Positions 6,020 through 13,205 are shown, numbered from the stretch's first letter. The stretch is 15,765 nt of DNA from Comamonadaceae bacterium CG_4_10_14_3_um_filter_60_75 (GCA_002784245.1 PFKL01000004.1:1-15765), one strand, 5' to 3'. Made by a program: numbers and translations. Notes: generated from the sequence alone by a model not told the origin.

Positions 6020-7159
6020 TTATTCGACAGTTTGACGCGGCCGCGGGCGAACGCCCGGGGCGACTTGCAAGGTAGCCGCCCCTTGCGGGCGTTGCACCTC
6101 AAAAGCAGCGTTTACCCCGGGTTTGAGTGCAGCCACGCTGGAGAGCAACTCAGAGACGTTGTGTACCGCCTGGCCTGCAACCCCGGTTACCACGTCCCCT
6201 GGCTTCATGCCACCTTTGGCCGCCGGTCCGTCTTGCAGCACGCCGGTGATGATGACGCCCTGATCGGCAGCCACGCCAAAGGTCTGCGCCAGCTCTGGCG
6301 TGAGTTCATTGGGCTCGACGCCGATCCAGCCACGCGTGACCTGGCCGTCTGAGACGATACCCTCCAACACCATTTTGGCCGTTGATACCGGAATGGCAAA
6401 GCCGATGCCCATGCTGCCACCCGAACGCGAATAGATGGCGGTGTTGATGCCCAGCAGGTTGCCGTTGATGTCAACCAACGCGCCACCCGAATTACCCGGG
6501 TTGATGGCAGCGTCGGTCTGGATGAAGTTCTCAAACGTGTTGATACCCAGCTGGTTGCGCCCGAGCGCACTGACAATGCCGCTGGTGACGGTTTGGCCGA
6601 CGCCAAACGGGTTGCCGATGGCCAGCACCTGGTCACCCACTTGCAACGAACTGGAATTACCCAAGACGATCACTGGCAGGCGGTCGAGGCTGATTTTCAG
6701 CACCGCCAGGTCAGAATCGGGGTCGGTACCGATGACCTTGGCCGCCGTGCGCCGGCTGTCATTTAGAACCACCTCAATTTCATCGGCGCCCTCGACCACA
6801 TGGTTGTTGGTCAGAATATAGCCATCCGCGCTGACGATGACGCCGCTGCCCAGCCCCACTTGTGGCTCGCGGGGTTGCTCACCAAAAAAGAACTTAAACC
6901 AAGGGTCCATCTGCTGCGGGCTGCGGCGGGCATTTTTGCTGGTGTTGATGCTGACCACCGCCGCCGAGGATTTCTGCGCCGCCAGACGGAAGCTGCCAGC
7001 AGGTGCGACCAAGGCGTTTGTTGCCGGCGCCTCAAGCACGGCCACCGCACCACCCGCGCCGCGCTGCGGCAACCAGCCGGGCTTGAGCGTACCCACGACA
7101 AAATAGGCCGCCAGCAGCACGGTGACAGATTGCGAAAACAACAACCAAAAACGTTTCAT
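6020..7159 (-). CDS. HtrA-type serine protease with one PDZ domain (DegS/DegQ-like)
   Basis: Product of 379 residues reading leftwards from ATG at 7157-7159. The start is chosen because MKRFWLLFSQSVTVLLAAYF makes a single N-terminal membrane anchor or uncleaved signal; the reading frame stays open another 161 codons upstream but that part is low-complexity and runs across the neighbouring gene. The trypsin-like domain has H120 (LTNNHVV), D150 (DPDSDLAVLKI) and S224 (NPGNSGGAL). One PDZ domain follows at about 281-366 (RGWIGVEPNEL, GDVVTGVAGQAV). One PDZ plus an N-terminal anchor is the DegS layout; annotation pipelines often call such betaproteobacterial proteins DegQ or Do-like. Expected to act in the periplasm in envelope protein quality control. 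It converges with tatC and diverges from the gene at 7287. Confidence 0.92.
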   Translation of the reverse strand: MKRFWLLFSQSVTVLLAAYFVVGTLKPGWLPQRGAGGAVAVLEAPATNALVAPAGSFRLAAQKSSAAVVSINTSKNARRSPQQMDPWFKFFFGEQPREPQVGLGSGVIVSADGYILTNNHVVEGADEIEVVLNDSRRTAAKVIGTDPDSDLAVLKISLDRLPVIVLGNSSSLQVGDQVLAIGNPFGVGQTVTSGIVSALGRNQLGINTFENFIQTDAAINPGNSGGALVDINGNLLGINTAIYSRSGGSMGIGFAIPVSTAKMVLEGIVSDGQVTRGWIGVEPNELTPELAQTFGVAADQGVIITGVLQDGPAAKGGMKPGDVVTGVAGQAVHNVSELLSSVAALKPGVNAAFEVQRPQGAATLQVAPGVRPRPRQTVE

Positions 7160-7261
7160 GATCAAAAGGGCAAAGCCCGCAAAAAGGGATTCAAGTTGAA
7201 AAAGAATGCGATGGCGAGGTCTTTGCCGCGTCAAAAGCAGCCGCGCTGCGCGTTGCGCTAA

Positions 7262-7287
7262 ATTGTAGGCACAGCAGATTTTTTCAA
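7262..7287 (-). promoter_or_regulatory. Possible promoter for the HtrA-type protease gene
   Basis: On the minus strand TTGAAA (7287-7282) and TACAAT (7267-7262) resemble -35 and -10 boxes, but the 14-nt spacer is shorter than the usual 16-18. The predicted transcript would start near 7255 and have a leader of about 95 nt. The 127-bp divergent gap (7160-7286) holds nothing else I can name apart from a short GGGC-AAA-GCCC hairpin at 7168-7178. Confidence 0.25.
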
Positions 7288-7655
7288 TGCACGCGATGCC
7301 AACAATCCCCATTTTTGCGCAGGCGCCGCTCAAGCCGGACCTGGGCGCGCCGTGCAATGGTTGTGGCGTGTGCTGCTTGCTGGCACCTTGTCCGCTGGGT
7401 GTGTTGCTCAGTGGGCGGCGCACCGGTGCGTGCGACGCGCTACGCTGGCAGGACGATGGGGCGTTGTACCGGTGTGGTGCCATGACCGCTCCGGGGGCGG
7501 TCTTGCGCGCGCGCTTGCCTGCTGCGCTGCATTTTGCGGTGCCAGCGCTGGCCTGGTTGTTGGGTCGGTTGGCTGGACGCTGGGTTGCGGCCGGTGACGG
7601 CTGCGATTGCGATGCGCAGCTGGAAGACGCACCTGTCGACATTGGTCAGCCCTGA
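7287..7655 (+). CDS. Small cysteine-rich protein with a CxxCxxCC cluster
   Basis: Product of 122 residues from ATG 7287; ATG 7296 (MPTIPIFAQ) is an equally possible start. It has nine cysteines: APCNGCGVCCLLAPCPLG (C23, C26, C29, C30, C35), C49, C63 and CDC near the end (C106, C108). The CxxCGxCC...CP pattern resembles the YkgJ/UPF0153-type cysteine cluster thought to bind zinc or an iron-sulfur centre, though this protein is smaller and the match is only to the motif. A hydrophobic stretch near 80-95 could be buried or membrane-associated. It diverges from the protease gene and precedes the Nif3-family gene by 45 bp. Function not known. Confidence 0.75.
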   Translation: MHAMPTIPIFAQAPLKPDLGAPCNGCGVCCLLAPCPLGVLLSGRRTGACDALRWQDDGALYRCGAMTAPGAVLRARLPAALHFAVPALAWLLGRLAGRWVAAGDGCDCDAQLEDAPVDIGQP

Positions 7656-7700
7656 GCGTGGCGCTTATCATTCGTGCATGATGATTTTTCCCAGGCTTGC

Positions 7701-8459
7701 ATGATGGATCGGCGTGATCTGGTCGCCGCGGCAGACGCTTTGCTGCAGCCGGAACGTTTTCGCGACTATGGCCCCAACGGGCTGCAGGTGGAAGGTGTCG
7801 ACCAGGTGCACAAAATCGTCTCAGGGGTTACCGCCAGTCGGGCACTTATTGAAGCGGCCATTGCGGCGGGTGCCGACACCATTTTTGTCCACCACGGTCT
7901 GTTCTGGCGTGGCCAAAGCGGCTGCGTCACCGGCTGGATGAAACAGCGGCTGGCGTTGCTGCTGGCGCACGATATCAATCTGCTGGCTTACCACCTGCCG
8001 CTGGACGCGCATCCAGAGTTAGGTAACAACGCCCAGCTGGGCCTCAAGCTCGGCCTGGTTGGCCAATCCCGCTTTGGCGAACAAGACCTGGGATGGCTCG
8101 GCGTTGCCGCCAATGGTCAGGCCTGGCCCGGCGCACAGGCCCTGGCAGACCACGTAAGTGATGTACTGAATCGGCCTGTAGCCCTTATAAATCAAGCGCA
8201 AGCAGGTATAAAAAAAGTAGCATGGTGCAGTGGTGGTGCGCAAAACTACTTTGAGGCGGCCATTGCCGCTGGGGCAGATGCGTTCATCACCGGCGAATTA
8301 TCCGAGCCTCAGGCGCATCTGGCGTGTGAATGTGGTGTGGCTTACCTGGCCTGCGGCCATCACGCCACCGAGCGCTACGGCGCGCCCGCAGTCGCGGCCC
8401 ATTTGGCGCAGCGGTTTGGGCTGCAGCACGAATTTATCGACATTGATAACTCGGCCTGA
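7701..8459 (+). CDS. Nif3/YbgI-family dinuclear metal-binding protein
   Basis: Product of 252 residues from ATG 7701 (ATG 7704 also possible; an upstream GTG at 7674 would add nine residues). It resembles E. coli YbgI throughout: RDYGPNGLQVEG, VSGVTASRALIEAA, DTIFVHHGLFW (metal ligands HH), NLLAYHLPLDAHPELGNNAQL (ligands in YHLPLDAHP) and, near the C-terminus, DAFITGELSE and ACGHHATERYG. Family members carry a two-metal site in a toroidal hexamer; they are often labelled GTP cyclohydrolase I type 2 homologues, but a physiological role is not settled. The middle (codons at 8173-8221) has unusual A+T-rich, ATA-containing codons. The stop is 6 bp before pdxA. Confidence 0.93.
   Translation: MMDRRDLVAAADALLQPERFRDYGPNGLQVEGVDQVHKIVSGVTASRALIEAAIAAGADTIFVHHGLFWRGQSGCVTGWMKQRLALLLAHDINLLAYHLPLDAHPELGNNAQLGLKLGLVGQSRFGEQDLGWLGVAANGQAWPGAQALADHVSDVLNRPVALINQAQAGIKKVAWCSGGAQNYFEAAIAAGADAFITGELSEPQAHLACECGVAYLACGHHATERYGAPAVAAHLAQRFGLQHEFIDIDNSA
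8173..8221. repeat. Repeat-like A+T-rich segment inside the Nif3-family gene
   Basis: This stretch contains GGCCTGTAGCCCTTATAAAT followed by CAAGCGCAAGCAGG and TATAAAAAAAGTAGC. It has imperfect dyad symmetry (GCCCTT / AAGCGC around ATAAATC) and uses codons that are rare nearby (ATA twice, GTA twice, CTT). From memory it resembles a short dispersed element of Comamonadaceae whose other strand reads AGCTGCTTGCGCTT followed by an A+T-rich loop and GCTACAGGCC. It stays in frame and encodes a stretch about as long as the matching region of E. coli YbgI. Confidence 0.5.
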
Positions 8460-8465
8460 ACTTTC

Positions 8466-9566
8466 ATGACTATCGAACAACCGCCGTCGCCCATCGTCAT
8501 CACCCAAGGGGACGCCGCTGGCATTGGCCCGGAAATCATCGTCAAGGCCTTTCGCGACGCGCCGCAGCAAACACAGGGCTGCTTTGTGGTGGGTGACCTG
8601 GCAACGCTGCGCCGCGCGGCGCGGGTCGTGGCCGCTGACGGGATCGCGCTGCCGATAGCGGTCATTTCCCATGCGCAGGAGGCGCTGCAGTGTCCGCCGC
8701 GTTGCATTGCGCTGTTGCCCATTGCCAGTTCGGCTTTGGCAACAGGGGCTGTGCCGGTACCCTTTGGACAGGTGAACGCGCAGGCAGGTCAAGTGGCCGG
8801 CGACTGTATCGTCTGGGCCGCCAATGCTGCACTGCGCGGTGAGGTGGCGGCGCTGGTGACGGCACCGCTGAACAAGGCCGCGCTGGCGCTGGCTGGTGCG
8901 CCTTTTGACTCTTTTCCCGGGCATACCGAGTTATTGCAGTCGCTGGCGGCGGCACACGCGGGGCTGTCTGTGGATCAATGCCCGGTGCGCATGATGCTGG
9001 CCAACGACGAACTGCGCGTCGTGCTGGTCAGTATCCATGTCGCGCTGCGCGAGGCGTTGGCAGCAGTGACGTTTGACAATGTGCTGCAGACCTTGCTGAT
9101 TACCCACCATTCATTGCAGGCGGTATTGGGGCGCGCGCCGCGCATCGGGGTGGCCGGTGTCAATCCACACGCCGGTGAGGGCGGCTTGTTTGGTCGGGAA
9201 GAGCTGGACGTCATCGTGCCCGCGGTGGCGGCGGCCCGGTTGCAGGGGCTGCAGGTGAGTGATCCGCAGCCGCCTGACACGGTGTTCATGCGCGCCCGCG
9301 CCAGAGCGGGTCAACCCGGTGAATTTGACGTGGTGCTGGCGATGTACCACGACCAGGGTCTGATTCCAGTGAAATACATGGGGGTGGAAAAAGGTGTCAA
9401 TGTGACGCTCGGCCTGCCGCTGGTGCGTACCAGCCCCGACCACGGCACGGCGTTTGACATTGCCGGCACGGGACGCGCGGACGCGTCCAGTCTGATCGAG
9501 GCGATTGTCATGGCGCGGCAGCTTTCTGCGGGTCGACACAAGCCGCCGGTAAATACCCCGCGGTAG
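8466..9566 (+). CDS. pdxA: 4-hydroxythreonine-4-phosphate dehydrogenase PdxA
   Basis: Product of 366 residues, longer than the 329 of E. coli PdxA through extra residues in the N-terminal half and at the tail. PdxA oxidises 4-phosphohydroxy-L-threonine with NAD in pyridoxal phosphate synthesis. Metal-binding histidines are H191 (VSIHVALREA), H235 (GVNPHAGEGGLFG) and H295 (LAMYHDQGLIPVK). Also visible are PGHTELL (151-157), VTAPLNKAAL (131-140) and RTSPDHGTAFDIAGTG (321-336). The N-terminal signature reads GDAAGIGPEI where most relatives have GDPAGIGPE. ATG 8466 is 6 bp after the Nif3-family gene, which suggests a two-gene transcription unit. The weak hairpin at 9568-9591 follows the stop. Confidence 0.96.
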   Translation: MTIEQPPSPIVITQGDAAGIGPEIIVKAFRDAPQQTQGCFVVGDLATLRRAARVVAADGIALPIAVISHAQEALQCPPRCIALLPIASSALATGAVPVPFGQVNAQAGQVAGDCIVWAANAALRGEVAALVTAPLNKAALALAGAPFDSFPGHTELLQSLAAAHAGLSVDQCPVRMMLANDELRVVLVSIHVALREALAAVTFDNVLQTLLITHHSLQAVLGRAPRIGVAGVNPHAGEGGLFGREELDVIVPAVAAARLQGLQVSDPQPPDTVFMRARARAGQPGEFDVVLAMYHDQGLIPVKYMGVEKGVNVTLGLPLVRTSPDHGTAFDIAGTGRADASSLIEAIVMARQLSAGRHKPPVNTPR

Positions 9567-9567
9567 C

Positions 9568-9591
9568 GTTGACCATGGTGGCTTGGTCAGC
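9568..9591 (+). other. Inverted repeat between pdxA and petA
   Basis: TGACCA (9570-9575) and TGGTCA (9584-9589) form a perfect dyad around an 8-nt loop, extended by one wobble pair and a G-C pair to eight pairs (9568-9591). No T-run follows, so it is either a weak Rho-dependent-type end for pdxA or an operator-like site upstream of the bc1 operon. Nothing in the sequence decides between these. Confidence 0.35.
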
Positions 9592-9612
9592 TTCGCGCAA
9601 AGGTCGCTCGGT

Positions 9613-9618
9613 TAGAAT
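9613..9618 (+). promoter_or_regulatory. Possible -10 box upstream of petABC
   Basis: TAGAAT lies 44 nt before petA ATG in a 96-bp gap after pdxA. No TTGACA-like hexamer sits 16-18 nt upstream, so the element is incomplete. A promoter for petABC is expected in this gap because petA has its own Shine-Dalgarno and an unrelated function from pdxA. Confidence 0.3.
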
Positions 9619-9662
9619 TGAAGGTTGTTACCTGTCCTTGGTTTTTTTCTTTGAGGATTCCC

Positions 9663-10277
9663 ATGAGTGAAGCTCTTGCCGACAGTGGATCGGTTGATTC
9701 CAGCAAGCGGACGTGGTTGATTGCATCAGGTTGTGCTGGTGCGGTGGGTGGTGTGGCAGCGGTGGTGCCGTTTGTCAGCTCTTTTCAGCCGTCTGAGAAA
9801 GCCAAAGCGGCCGGTGCCGCGGTCGAGGCTGATATTTCCGCCCTGAAACCCGGTGAAAAGATGACGGTGGAATGGCGCGGCAAACCGGTCTGGATCGTGC
9901 GCCGCACGCCGGAGCAGCTGGCTGCCTTGCCCAAGATCGACCCGAAGCTGGTCGATCCCAGTTCAACGCGCAAGCCCGAAGAGCAGGCGCCGGCCTACGC
10001 GCGCAACGCAACCCGTTCGATCAAGCCGGAGTACCTGGTCACGGTTGGCATTTGCACGCATCTGGGGTGTTCGCCGTCGGATAAATTCCAGAAAGGTGCT
10101 CAGCCGTCGCTGCCCGACGATTGGGAGGGCGGTTTCCTGTGCCCTTGCCACGGTTCCATGTTTGACCTGGCAGGACGCGTTTTCAAGAACATGCCTGCGC
10201 CCGACAATCTGGAAGTGCCTCCGCACATGTACCTCTCTGACACCAAGTTGCTTATTGGTGACGACAAGCAAGCCTAA
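9663..10277 (+). CDS. petA: Rieske iron-sulfur subunit of the cytochrome bc1 complex
   Basis: Product of 204 residues from ATG 9663; GAGG at 9653-9656 lies 6 nt upstream, which decides against the in-frame TTG at 9618. The cluster-binding boxes are CTHLGC (131-136) and CPCHGS (160-165): C131, H133, C160 and H163 hold the [2Fe-2S] centre, and C136/C162 form the stabilising disulfide. The N-terminal anchor spans about 18-40 (LIASGCAGAVGGVAAVVPFV), preceded by SSKRTWLI. Rieske proteins are normally exported folded by Tat, and this signal has Lys-Arg instead of Arg-Arg. It transfers electrons from ubiquinol at the Qo site to cytochrome c1. First gene of petABC; the gap to petB is 11 bp. Confidence 0.97.
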   Translation: MSEALADSGSVDSSKRTWLIASGCAGAVGGVAAVVPFVSSFQPSEKAKAAGAAVEADISALKPGEKMTVEWRGKPVWIVRRTPEQLAALPKIDPKLVDPSSTRKPEEQAPAYARNATRSIKPEYLVTVGICTHLGCSPSDKFQKGAQPSLPDDWEGGFLCPCHGSMFDLAGRVFKNMPAPDNLEVPPHMYLSDTKLLIGDDKQA

Positions 10278-10288
10278 GGACACTCAAC

Positions 10289-11689
10289 ATGGCCGAATTC
10301 CACGAAATCTCCCCCAATGCCTCGGCGGGTGCCAAGACACTGAACTGGATCGACAACCGGTTCCCGTTGTCGGTGCTGTTCAAGGCGCACATGAGCGAGT
10401 ACTACGCGCCCAAAAACTTCAATATCTGGTACGTTTTTGGCGTGTTGTCGCTGCTGGTGCTGGTTATCCAGATTGTTACCGGCATTTTTCTGGTGATGCA
10501 CTACAAGCCCGACGCTGCGCTGGCGTTTGGTTCGGTCGAATACATCATGCGCGACGTGCCTTGGGGCTGGATGATCCGCTATATGCACTCCACCGGTGCC
10601 TCGGCGTTTTTTGTCGTGGTTTACCTGCACATGTTCCGTGGCCTGATGTACGGCAGTTACCGCAAGCCGCGTGAACTGGTCTGGCTGTTCGGTTGCGGTA
10701 TCTTCTTGGCGCTGATGGCGGAGGCCTTCATGGGCTACCTGTTGCCCTGGGGCCAGATGAGCTATTGGGGTGCGCAGGTGATCGTTAACCTGTTCTCGGC
10801 GATTCCGTTTGTCGGGCCGGACCTGGCCTTGCTGATCCGGGGTGATTTTGTCGTCGGTGATGCCACCTTGAACCGCTTTTTCAGCTTCCACGTGATCGCT
10901 GTGCCGCTGGTTTTGCTGGGCTTGGTAGTGGCGCACATCATCGCCTTGCACGAAGTGGGCTCCAACAACCCCGACGGTGTTGAAATCAAGGCAACCAAAG
11001 ATGCCAACGGGATTCCACTGGACGGCATTCCGTTTCATCCGTACTACTCGGTGCACGATATTTTTGCCGTCAGCGTCTTCCTGATCGTGTTCACCGCGAT
11101 CGTGTTTTTTGCGCCAGAGATGGGTGGCTACTTCCTGGAGTACAACAACTTCATTCCAGCTGATCCGTTCCAGACGCCCTTGCACATTGCGCCGGTGTGG
11201 TACTTCACCCCGTTTTATTCACTGTTGCGAGCGGTAACCACCGAGCTGATGTACGTGTTGATGGCCTGTGTGGTGCTAGGCGCTGGCCTGGCTGTGCTCA
11301 AAGGCAAGATGCCTACGATTTTCAAGGCCATCATCGCCGCTGGCGCGGTCGTGGTACTGGCCATGATGCTGTCGATCGACGCCAAGTTCTGGGGTGTGGT
11401 CGCCATGGGCGGCGGCGTAGTGATCCTGTTCTTCCTGCCCTGGCTGGACAACAGTGCGGTCAAGTCGATTCGCTATCGGCCGAGCTGGCACAAATACCTG
11501 TACGCCGTTTTTGTGATCGACTTTGCGATTTTGGGGTACCTCGGCACTTTGCCACCATCGCCGCTTTTTAGTCGGGTAGCGCAGATCGGGACGCTGTTTT
11601 ACTTCGCCTTCTTCCTGCTGATGCCTTGGTGGAGTCGCGTCGGCCCCTTCAAGTCCGTGCCTGACCGCGTCAACTTCACGGCCCACTGA
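10289..11689 (+). CDS. petB: Cytochrome b of the bc1 complex
   Basis: Product of 466 residues, an eight-helix cytochrome b (N-terminal b6-like and C-terminal subunit IV-like parts in one chain). The four haem ligands are H100 and H114 (RYMHSTGASAFFVVVYLH) and H201 and H216 (SFHVIAVPLVLLGLVVAH); spacings of 13 and 14 intervening residues are those of proteobacterial cytochrome b. GYLLPWGQMSYWG (149-161) is the cd/Qo-side signature. The Qo motif reads PVWY (302-305) rather than PEWY, a variant I recall from beta- and gammaproteobacteria. AAGGA overlapping the petA stop serves as its Shine-Dalgarno. The long minus-strand frame opposite is a shadow. Confidence 0.97.
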   Translation: MAEFHEISPNASAGAKTLNWIDNRFPLSVLFKAHMSEYYAPKNFNIWYVFGVLSLLVLVIQIVTGIFLVMHYKPDAALAFGSVEYIMRDVPWGWMIRYMHSTGASAFFVVVYLHMFRGLMYGSYRKPRELVWLFGCGIFLALMAEAFMGYLLPWGQMSYWGAQVIVNLFSAIPFVGPDLALLIRGDFVVGDATLNRFFSFHVIAVPLVLLGLVVAHIIALHEVGSNNPDGVEIKATKDANGIPLDGIPFHPYYSVHDIFAVSVFLIVFTAIVFFAPEMGGYFLEYNNFIPADPFQTPLHIAPVWYFTPFYSLLRAVTTELMYVLMACVVLGAGLAVLKGKMPTIFKAIIAAGAVVVLAMMLSIDAKFWGVVAMGGGVVILFFLPWLDNSAVKSIRYRPSWHKYLYAVFVIDFAILGYLGTLPPSPLFSRVAQIGTLFYFAFFLLMPWWSRVGPFKSVPDRVNFTAH

Positions 11690-11703
11690 TTCGGAGACTA
11701 TTC

Positions 11704-12477
11704 ATGACAACCATGGGTTTGACCAAAAAATTTCTTTCTGGCTTGATGCTGGTGTGTGCGTTCGGGTCGACGGCGCAGGCCAACACTGGCGGCCCTGCCT
11801 GGGATAAGGCGCCCAATCGCATCAATGACATGGGCGCGTTGCAAAACGGTGCCAAGCTGTTTGTCAATTATTGTTTGAACTGTCATTCTGCGGCTTACAT
11901 GCGCTACACGCGCCTGACTGACCTGGGCTTGACGCAGGAGCAGATCAAAAGCAACTTGCTGCTGACCGACGCCAAAATCGGCGACACCATGAAGGCGTCG
12001 ATCGATCCGAAGCAGGCCAAGGCCTGGTTTGGCAATACGCCGCCTGATTTGACCGTGATCGCACGCTCGCGTGCCGGTGCCAACGGCACCGGGGCTGATT
12101 ACCTCTACACCTACATGCGCACGTTCTACCGCGATGACACCAAGCAGACGGGTTGGAACAACCTGGTGTTTCCGAATGTCGCGATGCCCCATGTGCTTTG
12201 GGAATTGCAAGGTGACCGGCGCGCTGTGTTCGCGGAAGTGGACCTCCATGGTCAGAAGATGCAGGAGTTCAAAGGCTTTGAGCAATTGACCCCCGGCACC
12301 ATGACGCCCGCGCAGTACGACAATGCGGTCGGTGATCTGGTCAACTACCTGCAGTGGATGGCCGAGCCGGTACAAACCTCGCGCAAGCGTGTCGGCGTCT
12401 GGGTACTGGTGTTTTTGGCCGGTTTGTCGTTTCTGACCTGGAAGCTCAACAAGGCTTACTGGAAAGACATCAAATAA
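11704..12477 (+). CDS. petC: Cytochrome c1 of the bc1 complex
   Basis: Product of 257 residues. A Sec signal peptide ends near residue 26 (LMLVCAFGSTAQA). The single haem-binding site is CLNCH (57-61), and the likely sixth ligand is M161 in NVAMPHVLW. A C-terminal membrane anchor lies at about 230-246 (VGVWVLVFLAGLSFLTW), followed by a basic end. GGAG at 11693-11696 lies 7 nt before ATG 11704; ATG 11713 is a possible alternative. Cytochrome c1 accepts electrons from the Rieske centre and passes them to soluble or membrane c-type cytochromes. It is the last gene of petABC, with a strong terminator downstream. Confidence 0.96.
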   Translation: MTTMGLTKKFLSGLMLVCAFGSTAQANTGGPAWDKAPNRINDMGALQNGAKLFVNYCLNCHSAAYMRYTRLTDLGLTQEQIKSNLLLTDAKIGDTMKASIDPKQAKAWFGNTPPDLTVIARSRAGANGTGADYLYTYMRTFYRDDTKQTGWNNLVFPNVAMPHVLWELQGDRRAVFAEVDLHGQKMQEFKGFEQLTPGTMTPAQYDNAVGDLVNYLQWMAEPVQTSRKRVGVWVLVFLAGLSFLTWKLNKAYWKDIK

Positions 12478-12490
12478 TGTAAAACGTCTG

Positions 12491-12520
12491 GTTCAGGGCA
12501 CGCTCCGGGGTGCGCTGAAC
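12491..12520 (+). other. Hairpin downstream of petC
   Basis: GTTCAG (12491-12496) pairs with CTGAAC (12515-12520), and inside it GCAC (12498-12501) pairs with GTGC (12510-12513), interrupted only by a G-G mismatch. It starts 13 nt after the petC stop and has no T-run. It stands in tandem with the terminator that follows and probably protects the petABC 3' end. Confidence 0.5.
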
Positions 12521-12524
12521 GTTG

Positions 12525-12565
12525 AGAGTGGGGCCGCGATACGCACCCCGCTCTTTTATTTTTTT
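12525..12565 (+). terminator. Rho-independent terminator of petABC
   Basis: AGAGTGGGG (12525-12533) and CCCCGCTCT (12546-12554) form a nine-pair stem with one G-T wobble and a 12-nt loop. The stem is followed at once by TTTTATTTTTT-type sequence (12555-12565). The sspA Shine-Dalgarno AGGAG begins at 12566, directly after the T-run, so sspA must be transcribed either by read-through or from a promoter inside this short gap. Confidence 0.85.
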
Positions 12566-12578
12566 AGGAGATCCCGCC

Positions 12579-13193
12579 ATGATGGTGCTTTATTCAGGAA
12601 CAACCTGTCCTTTTTCTCATCGCTGCCGTTTTGTCTTGTTTGAAAAAGGCATGGATTTTGAAATCCGCGACGTTGACCTGTACAACAAGCCCGAAGACAT
12701 CAGTGTGATGAATCCTTATGGTCAGGTGCCTATTTTGGTGGAACGTGATCTCATTTTGTACGAATCGAACATCATCAACGAGTACATCGACGAGCGTTTT
12801 CCGCATCCGCAGTTGATGCCCGGTGACCCGGTAGACCGGGCGCGGGTTCGCCTGTTTCTGCTTAATTTTGAAAAAGAATTGTTTGTCCACGTCTCGACGT
12901 TGGAATCACGCAATGCCAAAGCCAACCAGGAGAAGGCCCTGGACAAGGCGCGCGCCCATATTCGTGATCGGTTAACGCAGTTGGCGCCGGTATTCCTGAA
13001 AAACAAGTTCATGTTGGGCGACGGTTTTTCGATGCTCGACGTGGCGATCGCACCGCTGTTGTGGCGTCTGGACTATTACGGTATCGAACTCAGCAAAAAC
13101 GCGGCGCCCTTGCTCAAATACGCCGAGCGCATCTTTTCGCGGCCAGCGTACATTGAAGCATTGACGCCGTCCGAGAAGGTTATGCGCAAATAG
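12579..13193 (+). CDS. sspA: Stringent starvation protein A
   Basis: Product of 204 residues from ATG 12579 (ATG 12582 follows immediately). AGGAG at 12566-12570 lies 8 nt upstream. The glutathione S-transferase fold is plain: a thioredoxin-like N-terminal half (MVLYSGTTCPFSHRCRFVLFEKGMDFE, with NPYGQVPILVERD and LYESNIINEYIDE) and an all-helical C-terminal half. SspA binds RNA polymerase as a transcription regulator in E. coli rather than acting as a transferase. The pairing with sspB downstream (gap 12 bp) separates it from generic GSTs. In betaproteobacteria sspA commonly follows petABC. Confidence 0.94.
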   Translation: MMVLYSGTTCPFSHRCRFVLFEKGMDFEIRDVDLYNKPEDISVMNPYGQVPILVERDLILYESNIINEYIDERFPHPQLMPGDPVDRARVRLFLLNFEKELFVHVSTLESRNAKANQEKALDKARAHIRDRLTQLAPVFLKNKFMLGDGFSMLDVAIAPLLWRLDYYGIELSKNAAPLLKYAERIFSRPAYIEALTPSEKVMRK

Positions 13194-13205
13194 CAGGGTG
13201 CCGGG

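Noticed and set aside
6042..6060. GC-rich dyad just past the tatC stop as a tatC terminator
   Set aside because: The CGGGCG/CGCCCG arms leave a two-base loop, no T-run follows, and the site lies within the protease coding region.
7160..7642. N-terminal extension of the HtrA-type protease by 161 residues
   Set aside because: The extension is Ala/Ser/Pro/Gln-rich, runs antisense to the cysteine-rich gene, and would bury the membrane anchor that begins at MKRFWLL.
10274..11185. Minus-strand frame of 303 codons opposite petB
   Set aside because: Antisense of a strongly supported cytochrome b gene; no motif, no ribosome binding site.
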